From positions 15,620,875 through 15,684,874 of the forward strand of contig OZ234495.1 of the NCBI GenBank assembly GCA_965153455.1: a DNA stretch of 64,000 nt, written 5' to 3'. Of the stretch, positions 24,065 through 37,000 are shown piece by piece. Numbering within the stretch: position 1 is the stretch's first letter; the number at the start of each line of letters is the position of its first letter. The stretch is from Sphagnum compactum (taxonomy: Eukaryota; Bryophyta; Sphagnopsida; Sphagnales). Below the pieces are notes generated by a model. That model saw nothing but the letters and a program-made list of their open reading frames with translations. It did no database searches and was not told the origin of the DNA. Position numbers and translations under genes: made by a program.

Positions 24065-24711
24065 TGCCAGTAGTCTGTCTTGTCAATCAAATATCAAAAC
24101 TACAAAATCACAAACAATGTACACACAAACATGAAAGATGACACTCCAAAGCAAGCACACCAGATATATCACCCCCAAAAACAAATCTAAAACCTGAATC
24201 AGTGTTTACCAAAAACAAATCCTATAGAATTTGATCATGTAGTAAATATCTAAAAAATAATGCAGATATCATAAGAATCAATTCCTCTTAACAACTTGCT
24301 TGTGGAAAGTGAACCCAAAATCCGACAAGGCCATAGTCTTAACATGTATGTATCAAGTGACACATAATTGATTCACCAGCAAATCTTCCATTGTTCCTGT
24401 TCAAGTGCAATGAATAGTCCACTTGCAATAGAAAACTGTCAATCTAGACAGCTCCAAACATGGAGGTAGTGAGTTAACAACTGTCAGGAACATTTTCTAA
24501 ACTATGGCCTGATGCTCTTTTGGGCCTCACAATGTGAGTATATTTGTTAAAAATAAAAAAAAATCTGTCTGATTTTGAGTGAAAAACCACTGCTCAAATC
24601 CAAGTATATCCCCAAAACCATATTGCTTGGGTCAATAACAGGGTTCACTGTGATATAAATTGAATGCAAACATATTGAAAAGGAAGACTATGAGATCACA
24701 CACACCTCCTC

Positions 24712-27700
24712 CTAATAAACAGAATTAGCAAAACTAAGCAGTGCGGTGTTGACCTGTGCAGGAGCCTCATCATGTGGGCAATGCCCGGCCTGTAAATGTA
24801 CCATTTCAGCCTGTGGATACAGCTTCTTCATCTGCTCACATTTACTAGGCCCCATCCAGGGATCCAGATCTCCCCATAGCAATAACAGAGGACATGAGAG
24901 CTGATCCAGCAGCTGATTGATTGTCAAGTTAGTTGATTTGAAGAGAACCTGAGTCATCAGTCTGCACCCTCACATTTTGGCCATGCATGTAAATGGACAC
25001 AATCAGTGCAAACACACAACCTCTAATACAAAGTATGACCCCAAAACATTCATTTTCTGCTGTTGACAAGCATCAGCAATCATCTTCTGTGATCAAGTAT
25101 TATCTATGAAATTGCAGGGAAATGAGTGCAGTCATAACCTTATGAGAGTCACTCACAAAGTATCAGATTATCACCTTCATCATGAATAGCAGTAAGGAGT
25201 TGCCTACTACCCACTGATTACATCAGCTTCTGACAGTGGGTCTAGGAAGTATGTACTAATTAGCCCAAAATCTGGGCAAATCATTATACAAAATCTACAT
25301 CCTAGGTTTCTGCCACACTTCTGGAAGCAACAGGACTACTCAGTCATGATGTTGGCTAACCCTCAAGAGACATAGCTCCTTTGTGCTCAAATGTAGACAT
25401 GCACATCAGCACAATTGACAAGGCAAATTTATGTCCAGCAGGTAATGTGTGCATTTTCAGGTTCTAGGACCCCTAGAGTCCCGGGAGGTCTAAGTGGAGG
25501 ATGTTCCTTTGAAGAAGAAAGAATAAGATGAGAGAGTTTATAATAAAAAACAGGAGTCACCCATCTTTTGGCAAGTTCACAAACTAACCTGTAATAAACT
25601 TCGCCTGCATTGGCATCTTGTGTGGGCTGCACAATTGACTGCACCAAATAATCATCCACATTTGTTTGATCCTTGTATACCTGGCAATAAAAAAACCCAC
25701 AAGTTGGGCACCCTGTCACCAGTTATGTAACATCATGAGATAGGTATGAAAAATTGTTTCAGAAAAAAGCAGATTGAGAAATCTGTACTGACTTTGATGA
25801 GACCCTCAAGGAAATGCAGCTATTGCCTATATAATTTGTGGACTATTTACCGACATACAAAGTTGTGCATTTGTTTGTGCCCATAGACAATCGCTTGCAT
25901 ACATATGTATATATATATATATATATATAGGCTCTGGTATGAATGTTCATTGATTAAAGAGGAAGCAATGCACACACATTTTGAAGAACAGATTTGATAC
26001 GTGCAGGTTGCTTGGCTTGCCAGAAAGCAAACAATATGGCATACTTCTGTACAAAATCCTTTATTGGCTTCACCATAAGTCTATTCAATACTGACTCCTC
26101 AGTTTTGATGACCTCCTGCTGGCTCGACCCTTCCCCTATCTTTGCTTCCTCCTGTGAGCTTGGCGTATCAAACTGTCCAGAGGAATTCAACAATACCAAT
26201 CCTGACACCAAGTCTGGATAGCCAGCTGCTGTTGTTAAAACTGTGAATCCTCCTACACTGCACCACAAGAAAGAAGGTCACCACAATCAAGGACATTGTT
26301 TTGATAACCACGTAAGGAAATCCCATCTACTGAGTTTTCTGTACAATCAGAAGCTGTGCCACTTATTATGAAGGGAGAAGAGACTTTGAAGTTCCTTCCC
26401 TCTCCTTTCACCCAACCAGAAGTCCTACCACCAAAAAGCAACTTATCACAAGAGCTGAGGAGAGGTCACACACATTGCTATTCCTTCAAGATTCATAGAG
26501 GGGGAACACACCTGTTACCAGCAAGTACAGCAGGTTTGCCCACCACTTCCTTCACAAAGTCTGCCACTTGATCTCTCCACAACAATACATCATATTCTAT
26601 GAGTGCTTTCTCTGACCACCCAAAACCGAGGAGATCCATGGCATATACTGTATGAGTCTTGGCCAGCTCTGGAATATTATATCTGTTCACCAGTAAGACA
26701 ATCATTCAGAGAAATCACAAAATTGATTTTCTCCTCCACTCAAAACAAAAGTACAAGAAGAATACTTCTCTCCTCTGAACTAGTGCAAATTTTACACGCT
26801 TTGCAAATTTTACTCATGTTTTTACTTCCATCTTGTGGAGAGGAGAAATCCCTCATTCCAACATCCCCAACACACAAAAAACAGAGAGGTCACTCAGTCG
26901 GTATTGTCTCACTTTTTTCTCACATACCTCCAATGGAAAGCTGATGCCCCAAAGCCATGAATGAGTACTATCGGTGGGCCCTGACCTTGCACCACATAGT
27001 GCACCTTGTGTCCACGCCATGTCCAGAAGTTGTAGCCATCTGGCTTGAAGGGCAACCTGTCTAGCGCTGTTGGCATGGAAACACATACACACACAGCTTT
27101 CTTGTTCACAAACTTTGCACAAGCCTAGCAGAATGAACATAGAAAAACACACAGCTTGTTGAAAGACTTTGCAAACTCAAGCACAATGAGCATGGAACAC
27201 ATACATACATACATACATACATACATACAGCTCGCTTCTTCACACACTTTGGGCAAAAAACTGAACACAATTTTTGGAGCAAGTCCTTACAAACAGACTT
27301 CATGAGCAGCAAAACAGATATTGAAGCCAGTACTTCCAAACCCTAGAAATTGAGAGAGAGACAGAGTTTTTATCAAGACAATCCCCCAATTCCCCAATTG
27401 AGCTCTCAAACAAGTAGGCACACACACTCACACACACATGCACACAAAAACACAAGAGAGACAAAAGATCTTTTGCTTCAATTTTGAGCCTCCACAAAAT
27501 GGGAATTCAGACCTTGCTTACTGATAGTAGATTCTTCTTGTAAAGCTGTGTCTGCCATTGCAGCAGCAGTGCACATAAGCAATGCCCCTGCAGCTATGCT
27601 CTCACTCACAAACTGCCTTCTTCGTTTTCTCAGCTGTGCTACTGATGCTGGTCCTGCTCATCCACAACCCACCACCCATCCACCCACATCCGATGTTATT

Positions 27701-28170
27701 ATCCAACATCTGCTACCAATTTCCACAACCCATTTCTTGCATCGTCATCGTCACCCCTCTCCCCTCCTCATTCGACGAAAAACAGAATTCCGAATGAAAA
27801 AAATAATTCCAAACTGCTCTGTCCAGTTCCAAAACCGAAAAAAACCCCCCAAAAAAAACTTGGAGATTCACGAAAACATACCACCAAACTGCAATCTACA
27901 ACTGCTATTGTCGAAGCTGTAAAACAAGAATTTGGAGCTGCTGCTGCTGCTGCTTGTTCCAGACAGAAGCGTCGTTAGTTGTCGTCGAGGAATTAAAGGC
28001 CGCAGTAAAGACACACTCGGAGCATGGAAAGAAGCTGAAAACAAAGGTGCCGGTTGCTGATGATGACGACGACGACGATGACGATGGTGATAGTTCTGCA
28101 TCATGATTGCACAGTTTCCTCCTCCTCCTCCCTCAGCAATTCCTGCGACGGCGCCGACCCCTCGTTGCAT
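24712..28170 (-). CDS. Alpha/beta hydrolase, predicted plastid-targeted
   Basis: Seven exons, 449 residues predicted. CDS in transcript order: 28170-27882, 27641-27513, 27066-26928, 26682-26512, 26257-25978, 25680-25589, 24961-24712. All introns are GT-AG and the frame closes. Exon 2 could instead end at 27522, three residues shorter. Residues 1-126 look like a targeting region. The core starts LPFKPDGYNFWTWRGHKVHY, then has the oxyanion-hole segment LIHGFGAS, MDLLGFGWSEKA, nucleophile elbow GNSVGG (Ser243), acid in LLLWGDLDP (Asp400 or 398) and histidine in LQAGHCPHDE (His427). The full triad is present. The sequence closely resembles the plant family of Arabidopsis At4g36530 as I remember it, related to pheophytinase-type chloroplast hydrolases. 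The substrate is unknown. Residue 243 lies in GNSVGG where many relatives have GNSLGG. The first exon is Gly/His/Arg-rich, and a second in-frame Met pair at about residue 23 is an alternative start. Confidence 0.9.
25907..25929. repeat. (TA)n microsatellite in hydrolase intron
   Basis: About eleven TA units in the intron just downstream of the exon ending at 25978 (minus strand). Confidence 0.85.
27199..27229. repeat. (ATAC)n microsatellite in hydrolase intron 2
   Basis: About seven to eight ATAC units within the intron between the targeting-peptide exons and the catalytic core. Confidence 0.85.
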
Positions 28171-28309
28171 GGCTGCTGTACAAGACTTGCTTGTTGCGTG
28201 CAGCCGGGCTTCCCAGCAGAACCGCTTTCTTTCTACTTAAGACGTGTGCGGACACGAAGAAGAACAGGTAAGAACACGAAAGTGAAGAAGAAGGATTTTT
28301 TTGGCCCAC

Positions 28310-28455
28310 TTTTGCCTGGTTCCCAATGTGTTCCCACTATGTTCCCTTTAAGTTCCCAATGGGTTCCCACTTTGTTCCTTAAGTTCCCAATCTGTTCCCC
28401 AACCTGTTCTCCACAGCACCTCACTTTTATCCCATATGCTTTTGGCAAATGTTGT
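28310..28455 (-). repeat. Dispersed GGGAAC-rich repeat, copy A
   Basis: On the minus strand this reads CATATGGGATAAAAGTGAGG followed by a run of GGGAAC units separated by 8-12 bp (for example GTGGGAACACATTGGGAAC). The same TATGGGATAAAAGTG anchor and GGGAAC run occur on the plus strand at 52401-52505. It sits just upstream of the hydrolase start codon (28170), within a few hundred base pairs. No coding content. Confidence 0.6.
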
Positions 28456-28559
28456 CCTCCGTTCACACGTGTATTATGTGGGCCAAAGGGGAAGGAACTC
28501 CATTACCACAAAATAGAACCTTCTAGTTTGGTGAGCCTCTATAGTTTTTTCAGATATTT

Positions 28560-29866
28560 TTGAGTGATGGGCCAATCAAATTGGCTCATTGCCAAAAAAA
28601 AAAAAAAAACAAAAAAACCCAAGGGGGTGTGTCGCATTGTGGTCTTGCCATTTACATAATAAAAAGGTACCTTAAGGCAAAAAGAAGAATTATGGAAATT
28701 CGAATATTTCACCAAGCCAAAATATATTAATCTTCAGAAAAAAAAATTATTATTATTTGGCAATAACTCAGATCAAAGAGGAAAGAAAACAAGTTTTAAA
28801 AAATCATGCTATATTTTAGCCACATGCTAGCACCTATTATTAAATTAAAAAATGCACAAAAGGAATTTCATGGAGTGTTATAAAAAAATTTAATTTCTTT
28901 TATCAAATTTGAAGGTAGGTGAGTCCCTTGTGTTGTTTTCTTCAACAACATGCTATACAACCTAAACCCTAAACCCTAACTAAATATGCCAAAATTCAAT
29001 TTAGGATTCCTCTTATATATTTTGGGCCATGCATTGGATCCTGTTGTCTCATGGCGACTTCCTTCCAAACTCTTTTCCTCATCATCATGGAGAGAGGTTT
29101 AGGGCCCCGGGTTTAGGAGTTTAGGGTTTTCTTAGGGTTTAGTGTGTTTTAAAGAGTGTTTAAACCCTAAACCCTCATTTTTCCCTTACATATCATTCTC
29201 ACCTCCATTTTTTCTTTTCTTTTTATTTTATTTTATTTTTTAAATTTAGTCACTGGAAAAAAAAACACACACACACACACACACACACAACTATAAATTT
29301 CAAAAAGAAAAATCTTCACATCTTGTCTGCTCTTACATACATGACTTCAAAGAATATTGAGCATTTGTAGGTAGAAAGAGGGCTTGTTTTTTCACCCAAG
29401 TTCTGGATTAAAACTTTGGGGCTGTTGATTGATCCATTGCATCATGTTGGGGTTTAGGGTTTAGGGTTTAGGCCACATCATCCAATCCTAAAATTGGGTT
29501 TTGGGTTTAGGCTTGTGGTTGGGTTTAGGGTTTAGGGTTCCACCACATCCAATCCTAAAATTGGGTTTTGGGTTTAGGCTTGTGGTTGGGTTTAGGGTTT
29601 AGGGTTCCACCACATCCAATCCTAAAGAGGAAAAAACAACCAAAAACAAAGTTCTCCACCAGCCTACATGTGATGATGATAGGTACAGAGAGAGAGGTGT
29701 GTACTCTTCCTGGCCAAGTGTGAGAGAATGTGACCAAAAGAAACCTAGAGATGAACAGCCTTGTGAAGAAAGCAAACAAAGCTCTAAAATAGCCTCCCAG
29801 AGCCCCCACCATTGTTGGGCGGGTCTTAGAAACAAGGGCACAGATACCCACCAGTTATGTACCTGG

Positions 29867-29901
<35 letters not shown>

Positions 29902-30960
29902 AAATCCATGGTCACACTGAACCAGCACCCACCAGCGCACCATCCATCCACTGGATGCCCATTATTACTCAGATGTAGATGAAACTCAATTGAGTTCATA
30001 TTTGGTTTCACCTTGGTAACCAATTTTGTAGGAAATAGGACTCTTAAATAGGTAGATAGGTAGGAAAATAGGTAACTACTAGCTACGTAGATGGTTTATA
30101 TATAGGCAAGAGTTGTTTTTACTAACAACCTGCTTGTGGGTTGGTAGTATGTAGGTAGAAAAAAAAAAGCACCTGAGCTAACCACCATAGTTAGCTAAGG
30201 AACTGGAACCCAATAGAAAATTGTTTCTTGAGTACTTATCATTCATCCTTCATGGTGCATTGGTGGGTGTTGGTTCATTTTGGCCTTTATTATCCACTAA
30301 ACTAGTAAAGTTGAAAACCTGGATGTACTATGAAATTTTGGAGGTGAAAGCTCCAAAGAACCTCAAAAAAAGAAAAAATTTGTGATGAAAAAATCTTGCG
30401 GGTTTTTCTAAGCTCTTGTTAGGTTTGTCAAAACTTGGGTCCAATTTTTTAGCACATGTGCTTGAGTGTTGTTTGATGGTAGAGTTTTTTGTGCTTTCAT
30501 TTTAGGGTAGTGAGTGATGAAGGAAGTTCCTAGTTATTGCCTACATTGTGTTAGCAATCAAATGAGGCAACACATTGTGGAGCATTGAAATGAGGCAGCT
30601 TGCGGCACAATAACATTATTTGTGTTAGTAGGTATGAAAATTATTTGCATCCTTTGTTTTGTTTTTAAATTCTTTTATTGCTTGCTTAACCTAAAGGATA
30701 CATTATGAGAAGTGGGTTGAATGTTTTTTTTTTGGTGTTATTTTGTCATCGTCAATCAAGAGCATTTGAAATTTGAAAAAAACTTTCTTTTGTGTTGTCC
30801 TATTGTTAGTCATTGACGTTAGTTGTGCCCATGTTGTTAGTCGTTGATGTCAAAAGTTGGAGCACACAACTAGGGCCCATGTTGTTAGTTGTTGATGTCA
30901 AAAGTTGGAGCACACAACTAGGGCCCAAGAGTTATTTTTTGTGTTTTATTATTATCATCA
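28560..30960. repeat. Telomere-like and simple-repeat spacer
   Basis: CCCTAAA/TTTAGGG-type tracts occur at 28960-28980, 29100-29175 and 29448-29607. The last contains a 67-bp unit (CCAATCCTAAAATTGGG... TTTAGGGTTCCACCACAT) starting at 29482 and 29549, with a third start at 29616. (AC)n lies at 29265-29289 and (AT)n-(GT)n at 29867-29901. A 47-bp tandem unit containing GATGTCAAAAGTTGGAGCAC starts at about 30846 and 30893. No protein gene is supported. Telomere-type repeats here are internal, since genes continue on both sides. Confidence 0.7.
29905..30300 (+). repeat. Dispersed GGAACTGGAACCCAA repeat, copy A
   Basis: Contains GGAACTGGAACCCAA at 30199-30213, followed by a CATCCTTCATGGTGCATTGG block and preceded by GTAGATAGG/GTAGGTAG tracts. 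The same order (tracts, 15-bp anchor, CATCCCTTATGGTGCACCGG) occurs in the BUBR1 intron at 44880-45120, so this is a dispersed repeat family. Family type unknown. Confidence 0.55.
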
Positions 30961-31479
30961 AGAATTGACAACATCTACAACTTGTACAAAGTTTTTTTTT
31001 TGTCTTTCTCTTGTTGGTTGTTGCATCAAAAGTTGAAACACACAATACACCTTGTTGAAATGGAAATCAATAACATTGGATGCTTAATGTTAGATTTGTT
31101 TACCAATTGTCTTGCAAGGATTCTTAAAAATGTTGAAAGAAAAAGTGGTAGCATATCCATAGAGGCACCAACTTTGTTAGATGTGAATGGAAATAACCCA
31201 AGGATTTTTACTTTGCCAAGGGCAATGTTTTCATCATATGGAAGTTGAATAAAGGAGCTTGATGGGCTTATTATAGTAAATATCATTAAACCCTTACATG
31301 TGTGATCAAAATTTTGGAAGCCTTATAACTGCACATTTTTTCAAATAAGTTTTTTTGTGTTAATGATGGTAGGTTTGCGGACTTGGTGAATGTTCAATTC
31401 ATGCGTTACATAATTTGTTACAATGAACAAGCTAATTTAGTAATTATTGCTTAAGGCACACAATGTCGACAAGGGTTGA

Positions 31480-32400
31480 TCACCTATTGCAACACTAATG
31501 GTATCATAACCACGAAAAGACATGTAAAGGCTAAACATTTAATATTGTCCAAAATTTTGTTGAAGAAGTAAACATCACAACAACATGCCCAATGTTTTGA
31601 CAACTTGCTAAAAAGAGGCTTACAATTTGACACAACTCCATCTTTGATTTTTTTGGTTATGTGGATCCATTTAAAAAGAATCATGAACAACATCAAGTTT
31701 TCTTGCAAAATTTGACTCTTTTTTCATCAAATCACTTTGCATTGTGGAAAGTGTTTGGCTACAATGTTTAACATTACAATTGTCTTTACAAGTGGTTTTT
31801 CTTTCCAATAAGATCTTCACTTAATTTGGTGGAGAAGATAAAAGATCCTTGTGTATTACTAACCTTGTTTAAATGCTTGTTGGCCACAACAACATTTGAT
31901 CTTTGGATGTTTATTGGTGTTCATAACATCTTTACATTGATATTAATTTCATCTTTGTAAATTAGTAGCCCAAGGATGTTACATTGGGGTTATTTGAAGA
32001 TACTAAAACAAGTGGTTAAGTTATGGCAATCAAGTTTCAAGTTTTATTTGATAAATATGGAGTACATAAAAAGGTCCTTATTTATGTCAAAGATGAAGGT
32101 GCTAACTTGGGAGCAATGACAACTACTCTGAAGGCCATTGTGAGTTACAAAAGCTTGAGGTTGAAAAACCCTTTCCATAGCACATGTTTTGGGCACACAA
32201 TATTGAAGGCTTGTTAGTATGGTATAACAAATGACAAGGTTTGCATTAGCTTGCATGACATTTCCATCAAATCTACCGATGTAGATTTCCAAAAGTGTAA
32301 CATGGCCAATTTTTTTAGAAAGGACATTAAGAATGGACAAAGGTGAGCATTGATGCAAGTTTGTAATCACAAAAATTTGTGAAGACAAGGTGAAATTTTG
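31480..32400 (+). pseudogene. hAT-type transposase relic
   Basis: The plus strand holds fragments in shifting frames resembling plant hAT (zf-BED/DUF659-type) transposases. TTFDLWMFIGVHNIF (about 31890-31930) is followed after a frameshift by a TGLFEVTDT-like block at about 31985-32010. Next is the open stretch 32023-32217 with YVKDEGANLGAMTTTLK and CFGHTILKAC. Stops and frameshifts lie between the blocks. The family call rests on DLWxxxxxxxxF and VKDEGxNLxxM, which recur in land-plant hAT relics as I remember them. No terminal inverted repeats or 8-bp target duplications were located. Confidence 0.55.
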
Positions 32401-32449
32401 CCAATTTCAATGAATTTTGCCCATATGGTTTTAAAGAAAAATTGTTTTA

Positions 32450-33250
32450 TGAGTTTTAAATTTTGGGTTATGTTGGGAAACATTTGTTATTTTATAATTT
32501 GCAAATTATGGGTTCTAGTCCATATGTTTTGAAAGTTTATAAATATTGGATTTTGTAAAAATTGCCTCCAATGTGGTAGATTTTTGTCAAAGAAGTAATG
32601 GTTGGATTTTCAAGCAAGTTTTGGGTTATGTTGGGAAACATTTGTTACTCTATAATTTGCAAATCCTAGGTAGTCCATGTGTTTTGAAAGTTTATAAATT
32701 TTGGATTTTATAATAATTACCTCCATTGTGGTGAATTTTTTGTCAATGAAGCAATGAGTGGATTTTCAGGTAAGTTTTGGGTTATGTCAAGAACATTTGC
32801 TACATTAAAATTTGTAAAATTTGGGTTCTTGTCCATGTGTTTTGAAAGTTTATAGAATTTGGATTTTACAAAAATTTCTTCCATTGTGACAAAAATATCA
32901 TCAAGAAAGCAATGGTTGGATTTTCAAGCAAGTTTTCGGTTATGTTGGGAAATATTTGTTATTTTATAATCTGTAAATTCTAGGTTTTAGTCCATGTGTA
33001 GTGAAAGTTAGCACTTTTGGATTTTGTAATAATTACTTCCATTGTGGTTTTTTTTTATCAAGGAAACAATGGTTAGATTTTTCAAGTAAAATTGTATAAG
33101 AATTACCTCCATTGTGGCTAATTCTTTTAATTAAGGAAACAATGGTTATATTTTCATTAGATTTGTAAAAATTGCCACTAACATGGTTAGTTTTTTTTGT
33201 CAAAGATGCAATGGCTAAATTTTCATTAGATTTTGTAAGAATTGCCTCTA
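32450..33250. repeat. Tandem repeats of about 157 bp, then shorter units
   Basis: TTTTGGGTTATGTTGGGAAA-type starts recur near 32463, 32623, 32776 and 32934, periods of about 153-160 bp. Each unit continues with ATAATTTGCAAAT, GTCCATGTGTTTTGAAAG and CCTCCATTGTGG. After 33020 only the last part of the unit repeats, three times at about 60-65 bp (CCATTGTGG...AAGGAAACAATGG). The array adjoins the hAT relic and may have grown from its internal or subterminal sequence. Confidence 0.8.
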
Positions 33251-33399
33251 ATGGATTGTGGATATTTCTCCTTTTTATATCTTTAGCCAAAAGAACGAGG
33301 ATTCAATGCCACCAGGGGTTCTAAATTTTGGTGTGGTAATAATTAATACCAAATGTATAAAGTGATAATGAATTCATATCTAGAGCTACAAAATACCCA

Positions 33400-34060
33400 T
33401 TATTTTCATTTCCAATTTAAATATGTCAAAAGACCTATGAATTATTGATTATAGTTGGAAGTATTTTGGACATTTGCAAGTTCTAGTGTATGTCACATTC
33501 AATCACTACCCATTGTTTTAATTGGAAATTTAACTTTATCAAAAGAAGTCTTGTGAATTGCAAATTATAACTACAAATATTTGAACATTGGCAAGTTTTT
33601 AGTTTTTTCTGTTAGTTGTTTGTTTCACATTCAATTAGTATCATTGTTTTAATTTCCAAGTTAAGTTTGTTAAAAGACTTGTGAATTACAAATTTTAGTT
33701 AGAAGTATTTGAACATTTGGAGGTTTTGGTGTTTTTGTCACTTTCAATGTATTTGAATGTGTGTTTATGAGTTACATCATAAACTATTTAAGAGTGATGA
33801 TGGGGGAAAATATGATGTAAAGATGTATGTCAAGGATATGAAACATTAGGAAGAAAGCTTAAAAAGTAGGAATTGATGGAATTTTAGTTAATTAATTATA
33901 AGGCTAATGTGAAATACAAATTTTGGCTAAAAATATTTAAACATTTGTAAGTTTTGGTGTTGTGTTACATTCAATTAATACTCACTATATTTAATTGGGA
34001 ATTTAAATATATCAAAGGACTTGTGAATCATAAATTCTAGTTGGAATTTAATAGGTTTTG
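33400..34060. repeat. Second degenerate tandem family, about 120-130 bp
   Basis: Four diverged units share GACTTGTGAATTACAAATTT, GAAGTATTTGAACATTTG and CACATTCAATTA(G/A)TA, near 33418, 33545, 33670 and 33900-34020. An unrelated insert interrupts the last two. Confidence 0.65.
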
Positions 34061-37000
34061 GTGTTTATGCTTTTAGCATTGTAGGTTTTACATTATACTT
34101 TGCAGGTTCAACCATTTTGGGCAACAACCAACAACTTATATGCCTTTTTGTTTCATATTTCAATGTACTATGATGTTGATTGTTTTAATGTTTTCAAACT
34201 AAAAATTGCAAATTAAAATCATTTTTGACTCATTCGTTTTTCCAAAGTAGCTCATAGTGTGTATTTTTTTCAGTCTTAATTGTGAATAAAACTTTAATTA
34301 TTTTTTATGTGCATGTTTGCAAATAAAGTTTTTATGTTCTAGGACACATTCTTATATTGGCAAGCCATTGGATTATATTATAATTGGCAAACACAACAAG
34401 GTGTTAGTGGTTGGGTGCTTCCACTATTATCATGGAATGTTGTTCAAATTGTTATTGACAACTTCTTTCCCAATGTTTCTACATGTGTGCTTAACCAATC
34501 CCATAAGCATTGGTTGTTGAACGATGCATTGAATGCAACAATCATTACAACTTTGACATTTCAAGGAGACATAATGAATTATGTTGTATCAGATATCATG
34601 ATTAATGATGACAATGGTGGGTATGACATTAAATTGTTGGAATTTTTTGCAAACATAAAAAAATGTGATCTTTGTATTTTGGTTTTTCCTATGAAAATTT
34701 GAACCCAAAAGGTTCAGAATATGTTGTGTTTGATGTTGGGCCCTTGATACAAAATACTGCACCTTGTGTTTTCATTTGTTAGCAAAAAGAAGGGCAATTT
34801 TAGTTATAAATGAATGTGATTGGAAAATAATTTGCACAATGTTGTTTTAAAATGTTATGAACAACTCCATTGTGTTTCAAATGTGCCACATGATTCTTAA
34901 TTTATTCAAGTGGAAACAATTATTGGCAATTGTTTGGACATCTTTAAAATGGCATCATGTGATAGTGAGCTTGTGAAGGAATGTGTGAATTGGGAGTTTT
35001 AGGTTGATAACAAGGACATCTAATGCCCTTTGTATGCCCTTTGTAGTGGTGAAACAAATATGAAATGATATTTCTTATAGTGGGATTATTGGTGAGGCAT
35101 ATTTTGGGTAATCCTAGGTTTTAAATTGAGACAAAATGTATATTCACTTGGAAGGACATTTACAAATTATGCTAATATAGGCTACAAGTTAATAAATTTG
35201 AAAGGTTAATTTTTTTGAAGCCTAATGATTCAAGGTTTGATCATAATGTTCCAAAAAAGATGGAATAGGTGCTTGAACTTGAAACAAATTTGACAGAAGA
35301 AATGGAAGAGGAATTTGAAAGTGCTTACAAGCACAAAAGGTTTCAATAATCTACAAGTGATATTTTTCTTTTCTGGTTTTTACTTTTTAAAATGTTTGAT
35401 AGTTGTTAAAATTTTGTTGATAACTTGTGAATGGGTCCAATTTTTTTGTTTTGTAGTTCAAAAAATATATTATGTTACTTAGAAGTTTTGATAGGCTTGG
35501 TTGGTGGGGAACATTTACGATCCAAAATCCAAAGACTTGATTGGGGCCCTCATTAATCATTTTTGAACTTTGACTAGTAACATTCATGTTTTTGAAACAA
35601 GAAACAACTTGTAATTTTTGTTTTATTGTTGCAAATTGCATGCCATCATTTTGTTTATTTGTTTTTTATTAACAAATAACAATTTTGGAAGATGTTGTTT
35701 TTTTTGTTATATGTTCCTTTCTTATGATCTATTGCAACAATAAATTTTTTTACAATATACATACAAGATCCATGTTTATGAGTAAACCAATATTTGGTAT
35801 TTAGCTCCATTGATCTTTTAATGTGCTTCATGCTTTCCTTCTTTTACAAATTTTTCCTTTACCCATTAGTCCCACTTCTCACATTCAAATTGTAAACCAT
35901 TTTGAAAAAAATTGTAAGATATATATTTTTCCCAATGTTGTAGCTTTAAATTTTTTGACAATTTATGGGTATGTCAAGGATATAATAAAACCTTAAACCT
36001 TCCATGTTGCATTTAAAAAGTTTGTTCGGAGTGGTGAATGACAAACTTATGTAAAGAGATAAAAGATGTGTGTTATGTGTACCAACCTTCAAAGAATCTC
36101 TTTCTCCTTCTTGCCATTGACAAACGGTGTGGATGAGTTCAAATGAGCTCAAATTGATGTCAAAACGTCAAATTTTTTACAATTCTTGTTATATATTTTT
36201 AAGTGATGCCACTCTAATGGCATGTGAATTATGGCAAGTTGTGCTTATTGAATAATATGGATATTGAAAAATCTAAAATGAGTCAAAAAATTTCCAACAT
36301 CAAAGTTTGGTTTGAACAAAAGATGTTTAACAACTTCATTCAATCACACCACTTTCATAAAAGGTCCCTTAGTTTTCATAATACAATTTATTTCATCTTC
36401 AATTTAATAATAATAATAGGGTATTATTAGACACATCTAAAAAACACTCAAATTTCATATTTTTTCAACTTTGTGTTTATCAAAATTTGAGGTATTAAAA
36501 AAGTTCATGATGTAATGTATATGTTGTTTAAAAAAAAGTTGTAGCTTATAATAAAAAAAATTAACCTTGAAAATGGTAACATGTTTTGTTACGATTTGAA
36601 ATTATGACAAATTTTCAAGACGAAACACAAAATTTGGCAAAATCTGTGCACTTTCAAAAATTAACATTTATTAAAATTTGATTATAAACAAACATATGAC
36701 ATATTAGGGCAACTATAAATAAGAAGTTTCAAAATATTTCATTTGAAAATTTCTCTTTATGAAAACATTTTTTTGGGGCAAAAATGCCCCAAAAAGGACA
36801 ATAGTCCTAAATGCAACGTAAACACATTAGTTTGTTAGATGTCATTTGAACCCAAACATAATAACATTCTCGAAAACCTAGAGACTTGAGACATTGGCCT
36901 TATATCAAAATTGGTATTTTTGCATTTGATGAATTGATCTCACTAGGGCGTAAAAATAATATGATGTTAAGGCAAGTGAAGCAATATGTAAAAATGGAAA

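Noticed and set aside
28960-29620. True chromosome end
   Set aside because: The telomere-like words are short, broken and in both orientations, and genes continue on both sides.
30982-31286. Pair of overlapping plus and minus frames near the hAT relic
   Set aside because: Neither resembles a transposase block. They overlap on opposite strands in AT-rich DNA.
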